Shown one piece after another: positions 1 to 7,993 of a DNA stretch of 40,044 nt (positions are counted from its first letter, which is position 1; the number at the start of each line of letters is the position of its first letter). Source of the DNA: Bacteroides sp. Its GTDB lineage: Bacteria > Bacteroidota > Bacteroidia > Bacteroidales > Bacteroidaceae. The stretch spans positions 1-40,044 of the forward strand of contig JAGOOC010000004.1 of the NCBI GenBank assembly GCA_017992695.1, read 5' to 3'. The translations under genes were made by a program, and so were the position numbers. Under the pieces are notes generated by a model. It ran no database searches, had not been told where the DNA came from, and saw only the letters and a program-made list of their open reading frames with translations.

Positions 1-2
1 AA

Positions 3-31
3 GTACGCACTCTTGCACCACAAGAGTGTAC
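3..31. other. hairpin at window edge; no gene identified in 1-98
   Basis: An 8-bp perfect inverted repeat (8-15 with 21-28, 5-nt loop) is extended by three outer pairs (3-5 with 29-31) across a two-base bulge. It lies beside the window edge and has no T-run on the plus side, so it may be the 3' end of a gene lying to the left. Reading frame 2 closes with TAA at 47-49 after 15 codons, and frame 1 closes at 103-105. Either could be the tail of an upstream gene, but too little is present to identify one. Confidence 0.3.
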
Positions 32-98
32 GAAGAAGAAAACGATTAACAATGTTAAAATCAAGAGAAGAAAAACAACACGTCTTTCGTCCATTTGC

Positions 99-129
99 TT
101 GGTGATTCAAAAGATTTCACCTACTTTTG
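99..129 (+). promoter_or_regulatory. rnpB promoter (Bacteroides -33/-7 type)
   Basis: TACTTTTG at 122-129 matches the Bacteroides -7 consensus TAnnTTTG. A TTGG at 99-102 lies 19 nt upstream, in the -33 position. Transcription would start close to 136, exactly where the RNase P RNA P1 helix begins. Confidence 0.6.
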
Positions 130-135
130 TAAGCT

Positions 136-502
136 AAAGCAGTTGGTCGGTTTGTCGCTTGTGCTTGAGGCACAGGAGGAAAGTCCGGGCAACATAGAGC
201 ATCCCACTTCCTAACAGAAAGCTGTCCGCGAGGGTAGAGTAACGTAGAAGAGAATAACCGCCACGCTTTGCAAAAAGCGGGGTAAGGGTGAGAAGGTGGG
301 GTAAGAGCCCACCAGCCGTGCGGTGACGTATCGGGCTGTGCGTCTTGGGAGTTGTAAGGTCATGTATACCGGCGTTATGAGAGTAGCTCGCTCCATGTCG
401 GAGGGTAGACCGCTAAAGTGCCGTGGCAACACGTCACTCAGATAAATGACAAACACCTTATATCTATAAGGTACAGAACTCGGCTTATAGACTGACTGCT
501 TT
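136..502 (+). ncRNA. rnpB: RNase P RNA, bacterial class A
   Basis: This is the catalytic RNA of RNase P, which removes 5' leaders from tRNA precursors. The universally conserved 5' core GAGGAAAGTCCGGGC is present at about 175-189, and its 3' counterpart (acagaactcggcttat) lies near 473-488. The two ends pair to form P1: 138-148 is complementary to 490-500 over 11 pairs, including two G-U pairs, which fixes both ends of the molecule. The length of about 365 nt is normal for the family. A T-rich run follows directly at 501-510 and probably acts as the terminator. No protein reading frame inside it is credible. Confidence 0.95.
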
Positions 503-515
503 TCTTTTTTACTTA

Positions 516-1850
516 ATGACCACGAACGCTATGAAGCAAAAGATCTCTGAATTCTGGATATTCATAACGAATGATATCTGGCGTATTACCGAAGATGAGG
601 TAACGAAAAGGACATTCTCCTTTTACACCATTATTAAAACAGTTTATCTCTGCATCAACCGTTTTACCAAAGATCGCTTGCCCGACAAAGCCTCTGCTTT
701 GACCTATAGCACCCTACTCGCCATTGTCCCGATACTCGCTATTCTGTTTGCCGTTGCACGCGGGTTTGGTTTCGCAAACCTGATGGAGCATCAGCTTCGT
801 AGCGGATTGGGCGGATCGGCCGAAACCTCCGAAGCCATTCTTACATTCGTAGACTCTTACCTGTCGGAGACCAAAGGTGGCATCTTTATCGGCGTGGGCT
901 TGGTGATGTTGTTGTGGACAGTTATCAACCTGGTGGGTAGCATTGAAGTAACCTTTAACCACATCTGGCAGGTAAAAAAAGGACGATCTATGTATCGGAA
1001 GGTGACCGATTACTTCTCTATGCTGTTGCTTATGCCTATTTTGATTGTTATTTCGGGCGGACTCACCATCTTTATGAGCACCATGATCAAGGGGATGGCC
1101 GACTTTGTGCTACTGGCGCCTGTGATGCAGTTTTTGATTAGGCTTATCCCGTTTGTGTTGACTTGGGCCATGTTCACCGGGCTTTATGTTTTTATGCCCA
1201 ACACCAAAGTAAAGCTCAAACACGCCCTCATCTCGGCCATTATTGCCGGAACGGCCTATCAGGCTTTCCAATTCTTGTACATCAGCGGTCAGTTGTGGGT
1301 GTCGCGCTACAATGCGATTTACGGTAGTTTTGCAGCACTACCTATGTTTCTGCTGTGGCTTCAAATCTCGTGGACGATCTGTTTGTTTGGCGTTCAACTG
1401 ACCTATGCCGGACAAAACATCCGTAACTTCAGCTTTGATAAAAACACACAGAACATCAGCCGTCGTTACCGCGACTTCATCGCTATTCTCATCATGTCGC
1501 TCATTTCCAAACGATTTGAGCGCAACGAACCGCCCTATACCGCCGAACAACTATCTGCGGAACATAAAATCCCAATCCGCCTAACCAATCAAACGCTTTA
1601 TCAGCTACAGGAAGTAGACTTGATTCATGAAGTAGCCACCGATCATAAAAGCGATGATATCGCTTATCAACCCTCGATAGATATCAGCCAGCTCAACGTA
1701 GCTTTGTTGCTCGGCCGTCTCGACACGCACGGGTCCGAAGACTTCAAGATAGATAAGGATGAGGTTTTTAGTGAGCAATGGAGGGTGTTGCTCGACTCTC
1801 GCGCAGAATATTACAAGAGTGCGAGCAAGGTGTTATTGAAAGATCTCTAA
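516..1850 (+). CDS. YihY/BrkB family inner-membrane protein
   Basis: A 444-residue polytopic membrane protein of the YihY/BrkB (UPF0761) family, whose transport or envelope role is unsettled despite the old 'ribonuclease BN' label. The family signature around residues 55-70 is clear (DKASALTYSTLLAIVPILAI), followed by about six hydrophobic segments up to residue 310. The C-terminal 130 residues are soluble and resemble a winged-helix extension (near residues 340-380, SAEHKIPIRLTNQTLYQLQE), as in other Bacteroidetes members. The gene starts 14 nt after the rnpB helix, with no separate promoter seen, so it may be read through from rnpB or from an unseen start. Its 3' end lies 5 nt from the convergent nitroreductase gene. 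Confidence 0.88.
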   Translation: MTTNAMKQKISEFWIFITNDIWRITEDEVTKRTFSFYTIIKTVYLCINRFTKDRLPDKASALTYSTLLAIVPILAILFAVARGFGFANLMEHQLRSGLGGSAETSEAILTFVDSYLSETKGGIFIGVGLVMLLWTVINLVGSIEVTFNHIWQVKKGRSMYRKVTDYFSMLLLMPILIVISGGLTIFMSTMIKGMADFVLLAPVMQFLIRLIPFVLTWAMFTGLYVFMPNTKVKLKHALISAIIAGTAYQAFQFLYISGQLWVSRYNAIYGSFAALPMFLLWLQISWTICLFGVQLTYAGQNIRNFSFDKNTQNISRRYRDFIAILIMSLISKRFERNEPPYTAEQLSAEHKIPIRLTNQTLYQLQEVDLIHEVATDHKSDDIAYQPSIDISQLNVALLLGRLDTHGSEDFKIDKDEVFSEQWRVLLDSRAEYYKSASKVLLKDL

Positions 1851-1855
1851 ATGCA

Positions 1856-2401
1856 TCAATAGCGATTGTAAGAGATCACCTTCTCTTTGGGTTTGCGGCT
1901 CTTCTTCCGCTTGTCTTTGGCAGAATAGCCGATAACGATATCCAGAAGCAAACGCTTGGAGGCAGGAATACCCGTGAGTGCTTTGATCTCTTTCTCATCA
2001 AACCACCCCAAAATACAAGAACCCAACCCCTCGCTTTCGGCAGCCAGCACGATATGAGAGGCAGCAATTCCCACATCAATGAGCGGAAAATGCTTATCCT
2101 TTACCTTTCCACCCAGCAAAGAGGTAATGTTGGCCGACTCTTCAACCACCAGAATATGTACCGGAGCCTTTTGGGCAAACTTATTCATTCCGAGTCCGGC
2201 AGTAGCTTTTCCAACCTTTACAGCAAGTTCCTTATCGGTTACCACCACAAACCGCCACGGTTGCGCATTGCAAGCCGAAGGAGCCATTCGTGCGGCTTCG
2301 AGTATTCGTTCTAGCTTCTCGGGCTCTACGGCTCGGCTCTCGTCGTACATCCGATCGCTTTGACGGGCGTTGACTAACTTTAAAAAATCACTGTTCATCA
2401 T
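1856..2401 (-). CDS. nitroreductase family protein (FMN-dependent)
   Basis: A 181-residue member of the nitroreductase superfamily, flavoproteins that reduce nitro compounds, quinones or enones with NAD(P)H. The N-terminal FMN-binding signature is visible at about residues 10-50 (ARQSDRMYD, then ARMAPSACNAQPWRFVVV), as is the central glycine-rich segment near residue 125 (AESEGLGSCILGWFDEKE). The tail is Lys/Arg-rich and ends in NRY, typical of the short Bacteroidales subfamily. Two ATG codons stand in tandem at the start; the first is used here. It lies 36 nt downstream of riboflavin synthase on the same strand, so the flavin pathway gene and a flavin-using enzyme probably share a transcript. 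The substrate cannot be read from the sequence. Confidence 0.88.
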   Translation of the reverse strand: MMNSDFLKLVNARQSDRMYDESRAVEPEKLERILEAARMAPSACNAQPWRFVVVTDKELAVKVGKATAGLGMNKFAQKAPVHILVVEESANITSLLGGKVKDKHFPLIDVGIAASHIVLAAESEGLGSCILGWFDEKEIKALTGIPASKRLLLDIVIGYSAKDKRKKSRKPKEKVISYNRY

Positions 2402-2437
2402 GGCGTGGGGGAATGGGGGGAATTGCTCCAGGTTGTT

Positions 2438-3040
2438 TTATTGGTATTGAATCATTCGGCTTACATACTTGCCAATGATATCGAACTCCAGGTTGATTAC
2501 GGAACCTATCTTAAAGGTGTGGAAGTTTGTATGCTCGTAGGTATACGGAATAATAGCCACTTGGAACGTATCTTCCGTAGGATTACACACCGTCAGACTT
2601 ACCCCATTGACAGTTACCGACCCTTTATCTACCGTGATATACCCTCGCCGAGCCATCTCTTTATCAAACGCATAGCGGAAAGTAAAATACCAGCTACCCT
2701 GGGCATCTTTGATATCAATACAGGTAGCAGTTTGATCTACATGTCCTTGAACAATGTGTCCGTCCAACCGTCCGTTCATCATCATGCTGCGCTCTACGTT
2801 CACCTTATCGCCTACGGCAAGCAATCCTAAGTTCGAGCACTCAAGCGTCTCTTTCATCGCCGTAACCGTATAGGTCTCTTCGGTCAGTTCTACCACCGTG
2901 AGGCAAACGCCATTGTGCGATATGCTCTGATCTATTTTCAACTCGTTCACAAACGAACAGGTAAAGGTAAAGTGGATATTCTCCCGGTCTTTGACCAGCG
3001 CTACCAAGGTAGCATATTCTTCGACTATTCCAGAAAACAT
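2438..3040 (-). CDS. ribE: riboflavin synthase, alpha subunit
   Basis: A 200-residue riboflavin synthase, which dismutates two molecules of 6,7-dimethyl-8-ribityllumazine into riboflavin and its pyrimidine precursor. It shows the two tandem lumazine-binding barrels: the first begins MFSGIVEE with SHNGVCLTV at residues 41-49, the second contains VTVNGVSLTV at 142-151. The start at MFSGIVEE is the family's invariant N-terminus; a longer frame opening at 3112 is rejected because it adds 24 unrelated residues and crosses the promoter. A -7 box lies just upstream (3068-3075). No FMN riboswitch signature is present upstream. The nitroreductase gene follows 36 nt downstream. Confidence 0.95.
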   Translation of the reverse strand: MFSGIVEEYATLVALVKDRENIHFTFTCSFVNELKIDQSISHNGVCLTVVELTEETYTVTAMKETLECSNLGLLAVGDKVNVERSMMMNGRLDGHIVQGHVDQTATCIDIKDAQGSWYFTFRYAFDKEMARRGYITVDKGSVTVNGVSLTVCNPTEDTFQVAIIPYTYEHTNFHTFKIGSVINLEFDIIGKYVSRMIQYQ

Positions 3041-3067
3041 AATTCTATATCTATTTATATTGTGCCA

Positions 3068-3075
3068 CAAAGATA
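3068..3075 (-). promoter_or_regulatory. -7 box for ribE
   Basis: On the minus strand these bases read TATCTTTG, a full match to the Bacteroides -7 consensus, about 28 nt before the ribE start codon. A clear -33 element is not seen. Confidence 0.5.
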
Positions 3076-3108
3076 CAAAATAAGATGAAGAAGTCATGGA
3101 AGCTATAA

Positions 3109-3199
3109 ACAAAAAAAAACGAAGCTTTTCACAAAGCTTCGTTTTCAGTTTTCAATAGGTATTAGTTTTTTTAAGGTAAAAAGATTGTTTTCAGGATAA
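3109..3199 (-). ncRNA. candidate small RNA with its own promoter and terminator
   Basis: On the minus strand a TATCTTTG box (3205-3212) has a TTTG element about 21 nt upstream (3234-3237). Some 55 nt after the predicted start comes a perfect 13-bp hairpin with a 4-nt loop (3116-3145) and a run of nine U. This would give a transcript of about 90 nt with no start codon followed by a sensible frame. It sits between ribE and phoU. The alternative is that the hairpin only ends the pst-phoU transcript and the promoter match is chance. No RNA family is recognised. Confidence 0.4.
3116..3145 (-). terminator. strong intrinsic terminator downstream of phoU
   Basis: A 13-bp perfect stem (3116-3128 with 3133-3145) with loop TCAC. 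On the minus strand it is followed by nine consecutive U, the classical Rho-independent form. It ends minus-strand transcription arriving from phoU or from the candidate small RNA. Confidence 0.8.
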
Positions 3200-3330
3200 C
3201 GCTGCAAAGATAGTCTCTTTTAATTTGATGAGCCAAATAAAAAAACATGTCTTATAACATCTTTTTGAGCTTTCTTTGGATTTATTATCATTTCAATTCA
3301 AACAGACTGATTATTACGCGTTACAAGGGG

Positions 3331-3338
3331 CAAATATA
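3331..3338 (-). promoter_or_regulatory. possible second -7 box in the ribE-phoU gap
   Basis: The minus strand reads TATATTTG here, a consensus -7 match, but no -33 element is placed correctly upstream. The rest of the 347-bp gap 3041-3387 holds the ribE promoter, the hairpin and the candidate small RNA; the AT-rich stretch 3240-3387 shows nothing else. Confidence 0.2.
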
Positions 3339-3387
3339 GAATAAAAAACCAAATGCTACTAATTATTGTTTAAAAACTTGCAAACAT

Positions 3388-4077
3388 CTAATGAGTTGGG
3401 TAATGCTCATCTATTTTTCCGCTATGTTTTAACACTTTAGCATCAATAAAGAACACAATCTCCTCTGCAATATTGGTGATGTGATCGCCCGATCGCTCGA
3501 GTCTGCGAAACACACTGATCAGATTCAAAGACGAATGTATGCTATCGGGATGCTCTTTGATGTATTCGGCGAGTATGGTGGTAGCGTCGGAATTGATGTC
3601 GTCGAGCAAATTATCTTTGGCAAACACGGCGGTAGCCAACTCAATGCTCTCTTCGTTCAGCGCCCGTTTGGCCAATTCGAGCATGGAAAGCACCTGCTTG
3701 TTCATCTCTTCAAGACGAAGTCGTTTCAGCAGTTCGGCTTCTAATATCGGTTCTTCGCAACGAAGAACAAAGTGAGCAATGCTCTCGGCAAAGTCGCCCA
3801 ACCGTTCAAGGTTCGTGTTAATCTTGAGCATAGCCAGCACAAATCGCAAATCGATAGCCACGGGACTATAGAGCGCAATGACATCTTCCACATCGCTATC
3901 TATTTTTAGTTCAAAGGCATTTACTCTACGTTCGCGCACGATGACCTGCCTGGCGAGCTCTTTGTCAAGCGTCAGAACAGATTCTCCTGCCCGATCAAGC
4001 TGATTATAGACCAGCGTCCACATTTCATCTACCTCTTTCTTCAGCAACATCAGTTCTGATTCGATAAATTTTACCAT
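3388..4077 (-). CDS. phoU: phosphate signalling complex protein PhoU
   Basis: A 229-residue PhoU, the peripheral cytoplasmic protein that links the Pst transporter to phosphate sensing and restrains uptake when phosphate is plentiful. It is all-helical with two tandem PhoU repeats; the metal-binding E/DxxxD pattern is seen in the first (residues 90-100, NLERLGDFAESI) and the second (about 190-205, RRLERSGDHITNIAEEI). The length matches the family. It is the last gene of pstC-pstA-pstB-phoU, 33 nt after pstB, and is followed about 240 nt later by a strong terminator. Confidence 0.95.
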   Translation of the reverse strand: MVKFIESELMLLKKEVDEMWTLVYNQLDRAGESVLTLDKELARQVIVRERRVNAFELKIDSDVEDVIALYSPVAIDLRFVLAMLKINTNLERLGDFAESIAHFVLRCEEPILEAELLKRLRLEEMNKQVLSMLELAKRALNEESIELATAVFAKDNLLDDINSDATTILAEYIKEHPDSIHSSLNLISVFRRLERSGDHITNIAEEIVFFIDAKVLKHSGKIDEHYPTH

Positions 4078-4110
4078 CTGTTTATATTTTAAGTTGTTAT
4101 TGTTACTTGG

Positions 4111-4869
4111 TTACCCGAAACGACCGGTTATGTAATTCTGCGTTTGTTCTTTTTCGGGATTCGTAAATACACGTTTGGTTTCTCCATACTCTACCATGTT
4201 TCCCAAATAAAAGAAGGCAGTGCTATCACTTACACGCGCAGCTTGCTGCATGTTGTGTGTCACAATCACGATGGTGTACTCCTTCTTCAGTTCATGGATC
4301 AACTCCTCTACTTTGGCGGTCGAGATAGGATCGAGTGCCGATGCCGGTTCGTCCATCAACAATACCGAAGGAGAGATGGCCATGGCACGGGCAATGCAAA
4401 GCCGTTGCTGCTGTCCGCCCGAAAGCGCATAGGCCGATTCTTTGAGCTTATCTTTTACTTCGTCCCACAAGGCAGCACCTTTTAATGTCTCTTCGACTCG
4501 GTGGCGAATAAAGGCATTATCGGTCACCCCATTCACCCGCAGGCCGTAAGCCACGTTTTCAAAGATACTCTTGGGAAAGGGGTTCGGGCGTTGAAACACC
4601 ATACCTACGTTTTTACGAAGTTCATCTACCTCAATCCCCTTTTCATAAACATTCTGTCCGTCGATACGAATCTCTCCTTCCAATCGGGTGTTCGGAATCA
4701 AGTCATTCATTCGGTTGAAGAGTCGCAAGAAAGTTGACTTTCCGCAGCCCGACGGACCAATAAAAGCCACCACCGACTTCGCTGCAATCTCCATGCTGAT
4801 GCCTCTCAGCGCATGAAAGTCGCCATACCAAAAATTCACATCGCGCGTAACAATTTTACTATTTTCCAT
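4111..4869 (-). CDS. pstB: phosphate ABC transporter ATP-binding protein PstB
   Basis: A 252-residue ABC ATPase that powers high-affinity phosphate import. All nucleotide-binding motifs are intact: Walker [10 protein letters not shown] at 38-46, Q-loop near Q93 (VFQRPNPFP, typical of PstB), signature LSGGQQQR at 149-156, Walker B VLLMDEPA at 169-176 with catalytic E174, and H-loop H205. The start codon overlaps the pstA stop by one base (TAATG), indicating translational coupling within the pst operon. Confidence 0.97.
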   Translation of the reverse strand: MENSKIVTRDVNFWYGDFHALRGISMEIAAKSVVAFIGPSGCGKSTFLRLFNRMNDLIPNTRLEGEIRIDGQNVYEKGIEVDELRKNVGMVFQRPNPFPKSIFENVAYGLRVNGVTDNAFIRHRVEETLKGAALWDEVKDKLKESAYALSGGQQQRLCIARAMAISPSVLLMDEPASALDPISTAKVEELIHELKKEYTIVIVTHNMQQAARVSDSTAFFYLGNMVEYGETKRVFTNPEKEQTQNYITGRFG

Positions 4870-5744
4870 TAGTTCATTTTTATTTTCTTCTCAAAATACT
4901 TTCTTAATGCATTGGCCAACAAGTTTGTGATCAGTACAATGGCGATAAGCACCAGTGCTGTACCATAGGCTAGCGGAAGCTGTGCTTCCATGTCTACACC
5001 GCTGGTCGAGATCACATAGAGATGATAGGGCAACGCCATACACTGATCGAATATACTCGTGGGAAGTTGTGGCAAGAAATAAGCGGCACAAGTAAAAAGG
5101 ATCGGTGCAGTTTCGCCCGATACACGCCCCAAAGCCAGAATCAATCCGGTGATAATGTTAGGCATACCCATGGGCAAGATAACATACCAAATGGTTTGCA
5201 GCTTGGTAGCTCCAAGCGCACGACTTCCTTCGCGCAAGCCATCGGGAATGGCTTTCAACGACTCTTCGGTGGTACGAATCACCAACGGTACGCAAAGCAG
5301 ACCGAGTGTTAACGAGCCAGCCAATATGCTATCGCCAAATCCAAGGTAGTTCACAAACAGTGCCATACCAAACAGACCGAAAACGATAGAGGGAATGCCA
5401 CTCAGGTTATTTGTCATCATCCGAATGAAGCGCACTAGCTTTCCTTTGGGAGCATACTCATTCATGTAAATACCGCTCATCACCCCCACCGGAAAGGCAA
5501 AAATAGCACTTCCTATCATCAGGTAGAATGTACCCACAATAGCAGGCCAGATGCCTCCTCCCGTCATACCATCGGTTGGATCAGATGTGATAAAATCCCA
5601 GCTAATAACCCCTATACCTTTGTATATGATAAAGCCCAAGATGGAAAACAACACCAATACAATACACACGCTCATCAATCGGAAAAGCCCGAAAGCAATG
5701 CCCTGTGAGCGACTCTTTGATTTATTATTACTTTTTATTTTCAT
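4869..5744 (-). CDS. pstA: phosphate ABC transporter permease PstA
   Basis: A 291-residue membrane subunit of the Pst phosphate importer with six hydrophobic segments and the inner-membrane permease coupling loop near residues 165-185 ([22 protein letters not shown]). I chose the ATG at 5744, one base after the pstC stop. An in-frame ATG at 5789 would add 15 residues and overlap pstC by 44 nt, which is less likely in this tightly packed operon. The N-terminus is rich in Lys/Ser/Asn, consistent with a cytoplasmic start. Confidence 0.93.
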   Translation of the reverse strand: MKIKSNNKSKSRSQGIAFGLFRLMSVCIVLVLFSILGFIIYKGIGVISWDFITSDPTDGMTGGGIWPAIVGTFYLMIGSAIFAFPVGVMSGIYMNEYAPKGKLVRFIRMMTNNLSGIPSIVFGLFGMALFVNYLGFGDSILAGSLTLGLLCVPLVIRTTEESLKAIPDGLREGSRALGATKLQTIWYVILPMGMPNIITGLILALGRVSGETAPILFTCAAYFLPQLPTSIFDQCMALPYHLYVISTSGVDMEAQLPLAYGTALVLIAIVLITNLLANALRKYFEKKIKMN

Positions 5745-5745
5745 T

Positions 5746-6942
5746 TTACTTGCTACGGTTGGCACCTCTCGAAGAGATGTATTCGACACTAAAGTTGATA
5801 ATCAGCGTGATAAAGAATAGCACTACGCCCAGCAAAAACAACGCTTGATAGTGAGGTCCACCTGCCGGTGCTTCACCCAATTCGGCCGCAATGGTAGCCG
5901 GGATGGTACGTAGCGGTTCAAGAATGGTTGTCGGAATCACCGCTGCGTTTCCGGTTACCATCAACACAGCCATAGTTTCGCCAATGGCTCTACCGATGCC
6001 CAGTACTACCCCCGAGGTGATGCCCGAAATCGAATAAGGAATGACGACCTTATAGATGGTTTGCCACTGCGATGCGCCTAGTGCCAAGCTAGCTTCGCGC
6101 ATCGAACGCGGACAGTTTCGCATGGCATCTTCTGTTACCGTGATAATCGTAGGCAAAGCCATAATAGCCAAGATTACACTTCCAGCCAGTCCGCTTTCGC
6201 CTACAGGCAAATCGAACACCTTTTGAATGAGCGGCACAATCACGATGAGCCCAAAAAAACCATAAACTACCGAAGGGATGCCACTCAACAATTCAATCAA
6301 AGGTTTAAGCCAATTACGCATGCTCGGATGAGCCACCTCAGACAGGTAGATAGAGACCGAAAGTCCAAAGGGAAGCGCAATCAGAATGGCAAACAGGCTT
6401 ACCCACAAGGTACCTGTGATAAGAGGCAGAAAGCCGAACAGTGATGCCGGTGTAGCTGTAGGAAACCACTCTGCTCCGGCAAATACATCTTTCAGCGAAA
6501 TCGTATTGTCCTGAATCAAATGTACTTTATCGGGATGGGTAACAAACTTCTGCGGAATAAATGCCACAATGCCCGGTATCTTCTCTATCAGCTCGGCAAT
6601 CTTGGCTCCTGCGTTTTCATAGGCCTCGCCCAGTTCAGCCTCCGAAAAGTAATGTGTTAAGTCTTCGAGACGGAACACGCGGATGGGAAGATCCTCTCCG
6701 CCCACCTCTTTCCAGTTGGTTATCTCTTCGTCAAAAACGTTTTTTATCTGAACGGGAGTCAGTTCGGATACTTTATTGCCTTGATTCAAGGCAATAACAT
6801 ACCCATCTTCAATAATTTTACTTGTAAACAGGCCAAAAGCCTGAGAAAAAAGAAATACAATAATCAGTACAATCGTAATGCTGGTTACGAAGCCACTGCA
6901 AGTAAGTACACCTTCTGCAATCTTCTCAAGAATCTTTTTCAT
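5746..6942 (-). CDS. pstC: phosphate ABC transporter permease PstC with a PstS-like periplasmic insertion
   Basis: A 398-residue permease partner of PstA, roughly 90 residues longer than E. coli PstC as I recall it. Membrane segment 1 lies at about 18-40; the remaining segments begin near 170 and contain the usual coupling loop (DAMRNCPRSMREASLALGAS). The extra stretch, residues about 41-165, lies between the first two membrane segments and would face the periplasm. It contains LTPVQIKNVF and ITNWKEVGGEDLPIRVF (61-90), closely matching PstS in this same window (LTRQQLEAIF, ITNWKQVGGEDRKIVVY), and later IPGIVAFIP, matching PstS KGAIGYVGL. The phosphate-contacting SSGTY segment of PstS is not conserved here, so this is probably a docking or regulatory half-domain, not a second binding protein. 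Confidence 0.93.
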   Translation of the reverse strand: MKKILEKIAEGVLTCSGFVTSITIVLIIVFLFSQAFGLFTSKIIEDGYVIALNQGNKVSELTPVQIKNVFDEEITNWKEVGGEDLPIRVFRLEDLTHYFSEAELGEAYENAGAKIAELIEKIPGIVAFIPQKFVTHPDKVHLIQDNTISLKDVFAGAEWFPTATPASLFGFLPLITGTLWVSLFAILIALPFGLSVSIYLSEVAHPSMRNWLKPLIELLSGIPSVVYGFFGLIVIVPLIQKVFDLPVGESGLAGSVILAIMALPTIITVTEDAMRNCPRSMREASLALGASQWQTIYKVVIPYSISGITSGVVLGIGRAIGETMAVLMVTGNAAVIPTTILEPLRTIPATIAAELGEAPAGGPHYQALFLLGVVLFFITLIINFSVEYISSRGANRSK

Positions 6943-7066
6943 TTTTGTAGTTTGTTTTCTGATGCAAAGAACGTTAGTCTTTGTTAAGATAGTATGAATA
7001 GGACTTGAAGGAATTGTTTCAAACCTATTACATTTTGATTACAACGAAAGACTGTGCCCACTTTGT

Positions 7067-7088
7067 AAACAGAATGTAATATCTGTTT
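7067..7088 (+). promoter_or_regulatory. operator-like inverted repeat upstream of pstS
   Basis: AAACAGA (7067-7073) and TCTGTTT (7082-7088) form a perfect 7-bp inverted repeat with an 8-bp spacer, just upstream of a near-consensus -7 box TTACTTTG at 7091-7098. It lies in the 180-bp divergent region between pstC and pstS, where phosphate control would be expected. Binding by a PhoB-like regulator is inference only. Confidence 0.35.
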
Positions 7089-7122
7089 GTTTACTTTGTC
7101 CTCATAAACTAGAAACATCATT

Positions 7123-7935
7123 ATGAAAGCAAAAAACATTCTCTTCGTATTCCTTCTTTTGACAGCCGTTAGTGCACGTTCACAACGCATTAAAGGAAGC
7201 GACACCGTGCTGCCTATTGCCCAGCAAACAGCCGAGCGTTTCATGAACCAACATCCCAAAGCTCGTGTCACGGTAACCGGTGGCGGAACAGGTGTAGGTA
7301 TATCGGCACTGTTAGATAACACCACCGATATTGCCATGGCCTCTCGCCCCATCAAGTTTAGCGAGAAGATGAAAATAAAGGCTGCCAAACAAGAGGTAGT
7401 AGAGGTCGTTGTGGCCTACGACGCACTGGCGGTTGTCGTCAATCTTTCTAACCCGGTGAAACAACTCACCCGACAACAGCTTGAAGCCATCTTTCGTGGA
7501 AAAATAACCAATTGGAAACAAGTCGGAGGCGAAGATCGAAAAATAGTAGTTTACTCGCGCGAGACCTCCTCGGGAACTTATGAATTTTTTAAAGAGAGTG
7601 CACTCAAAAACAAAAACTACATGCCCAACAGCCTTTCGATGCCGGCTACGGGTGCCATTATACAGTCTGTTAGTCAAACCAAGGGTGCTATCGGTTATGT
7701 AGGCCTTGCCTACGTGTCGCCTCATATCAAAACATTAGCTATCTCCTACGATGGCATACACTATGCCACCCCCACAGTAGCGAACGCTACCAACAAGAGC
7801 TACCCCATCGTTCGTCCGCTTTATTACTATTATAATGCAAAAAACAAAGCAGCGGTCACTCCGCTTCTCGACTTCATTCTTTCTGTCGAAGGTCAGAATA
7901 TAATAAAAAAGAGTGGATATATTCCGGTGAAGTAA
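7123..7935 (+). CDS. pstS: phosphate-binding protein PstS
   Basis: A 270-residue substrate-binding protein of the Pst importer, exported by a signal peptide (about residues 1-20, cleavage near ARSQ). Phosphate-contact motifs of the family are present: GSDTVLP at 25-31, a glycine-rich GGGTGVG at about 53-59, SR at 74-75 and SRETSSGTYEFF from 145. The LTRQQLEAIFRGKITNWKQVGG segment (115-136) is the hallmark of bacterial PstS, written here in two parts by position: LTRQQLEAIF then GKITNWKQVGG. It is transcribed divergently from pstC. No lipobox cysteine is present, so it is probably a soluble periplasmic protein. Confidence 0.95.
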   Translation: MKAKNILFVFLLLTAVSARSQRIKGSDTVLPIAQQTAERFMNQHPKARVTVTGGGTGVGISALLDNTTDIAMASRPIKFSEKMKIKAAKQEVVEVVVAYDALAVVVNLSNPVKQLTRQQLEAIFRGKITNWKQVGGEDRKIVVYSRETSSGTYEFFKESALKNKNYMPNSLSMPATGAIIQSVSQTKGAIGYVGLAYVSPHIKTLAISYDGIHYATPTVANATNKSYPIVRPLYYYYNAKNKAAVTPLLDFILSVEGQNIIKKSGYIPVK

Positions 7936-7956
7936 GGTTATACAAAAAAAATGTCC

Positions 7957-7964
7957 TATTTTTG
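7957..7964 (+). promoter_or_regulatory. -7 box for glnS
   Basis: TATTTTTG, a full consensus -7 match, 29 nt before the glnS start. No terminator separates pstS from glnS, so read-through is also possible. Confidence 0.5.
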
Positions 7965-7993
7965 TAGCCTTAATCGAGTTAACACATACCGTT

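Noticed and set aside
1778-2314. 178-residue plus-strand frame opposite the nitroreductase
   Set aside because: Antisense to a clear family member; begins inside the YihY gene and shows no independent signal.
3041-3115. FMN riboswitch upstream of ribE
   Set aside because: None of the conserved RFN-element segments is present; the leader is under about 70 nt and AT-rich.
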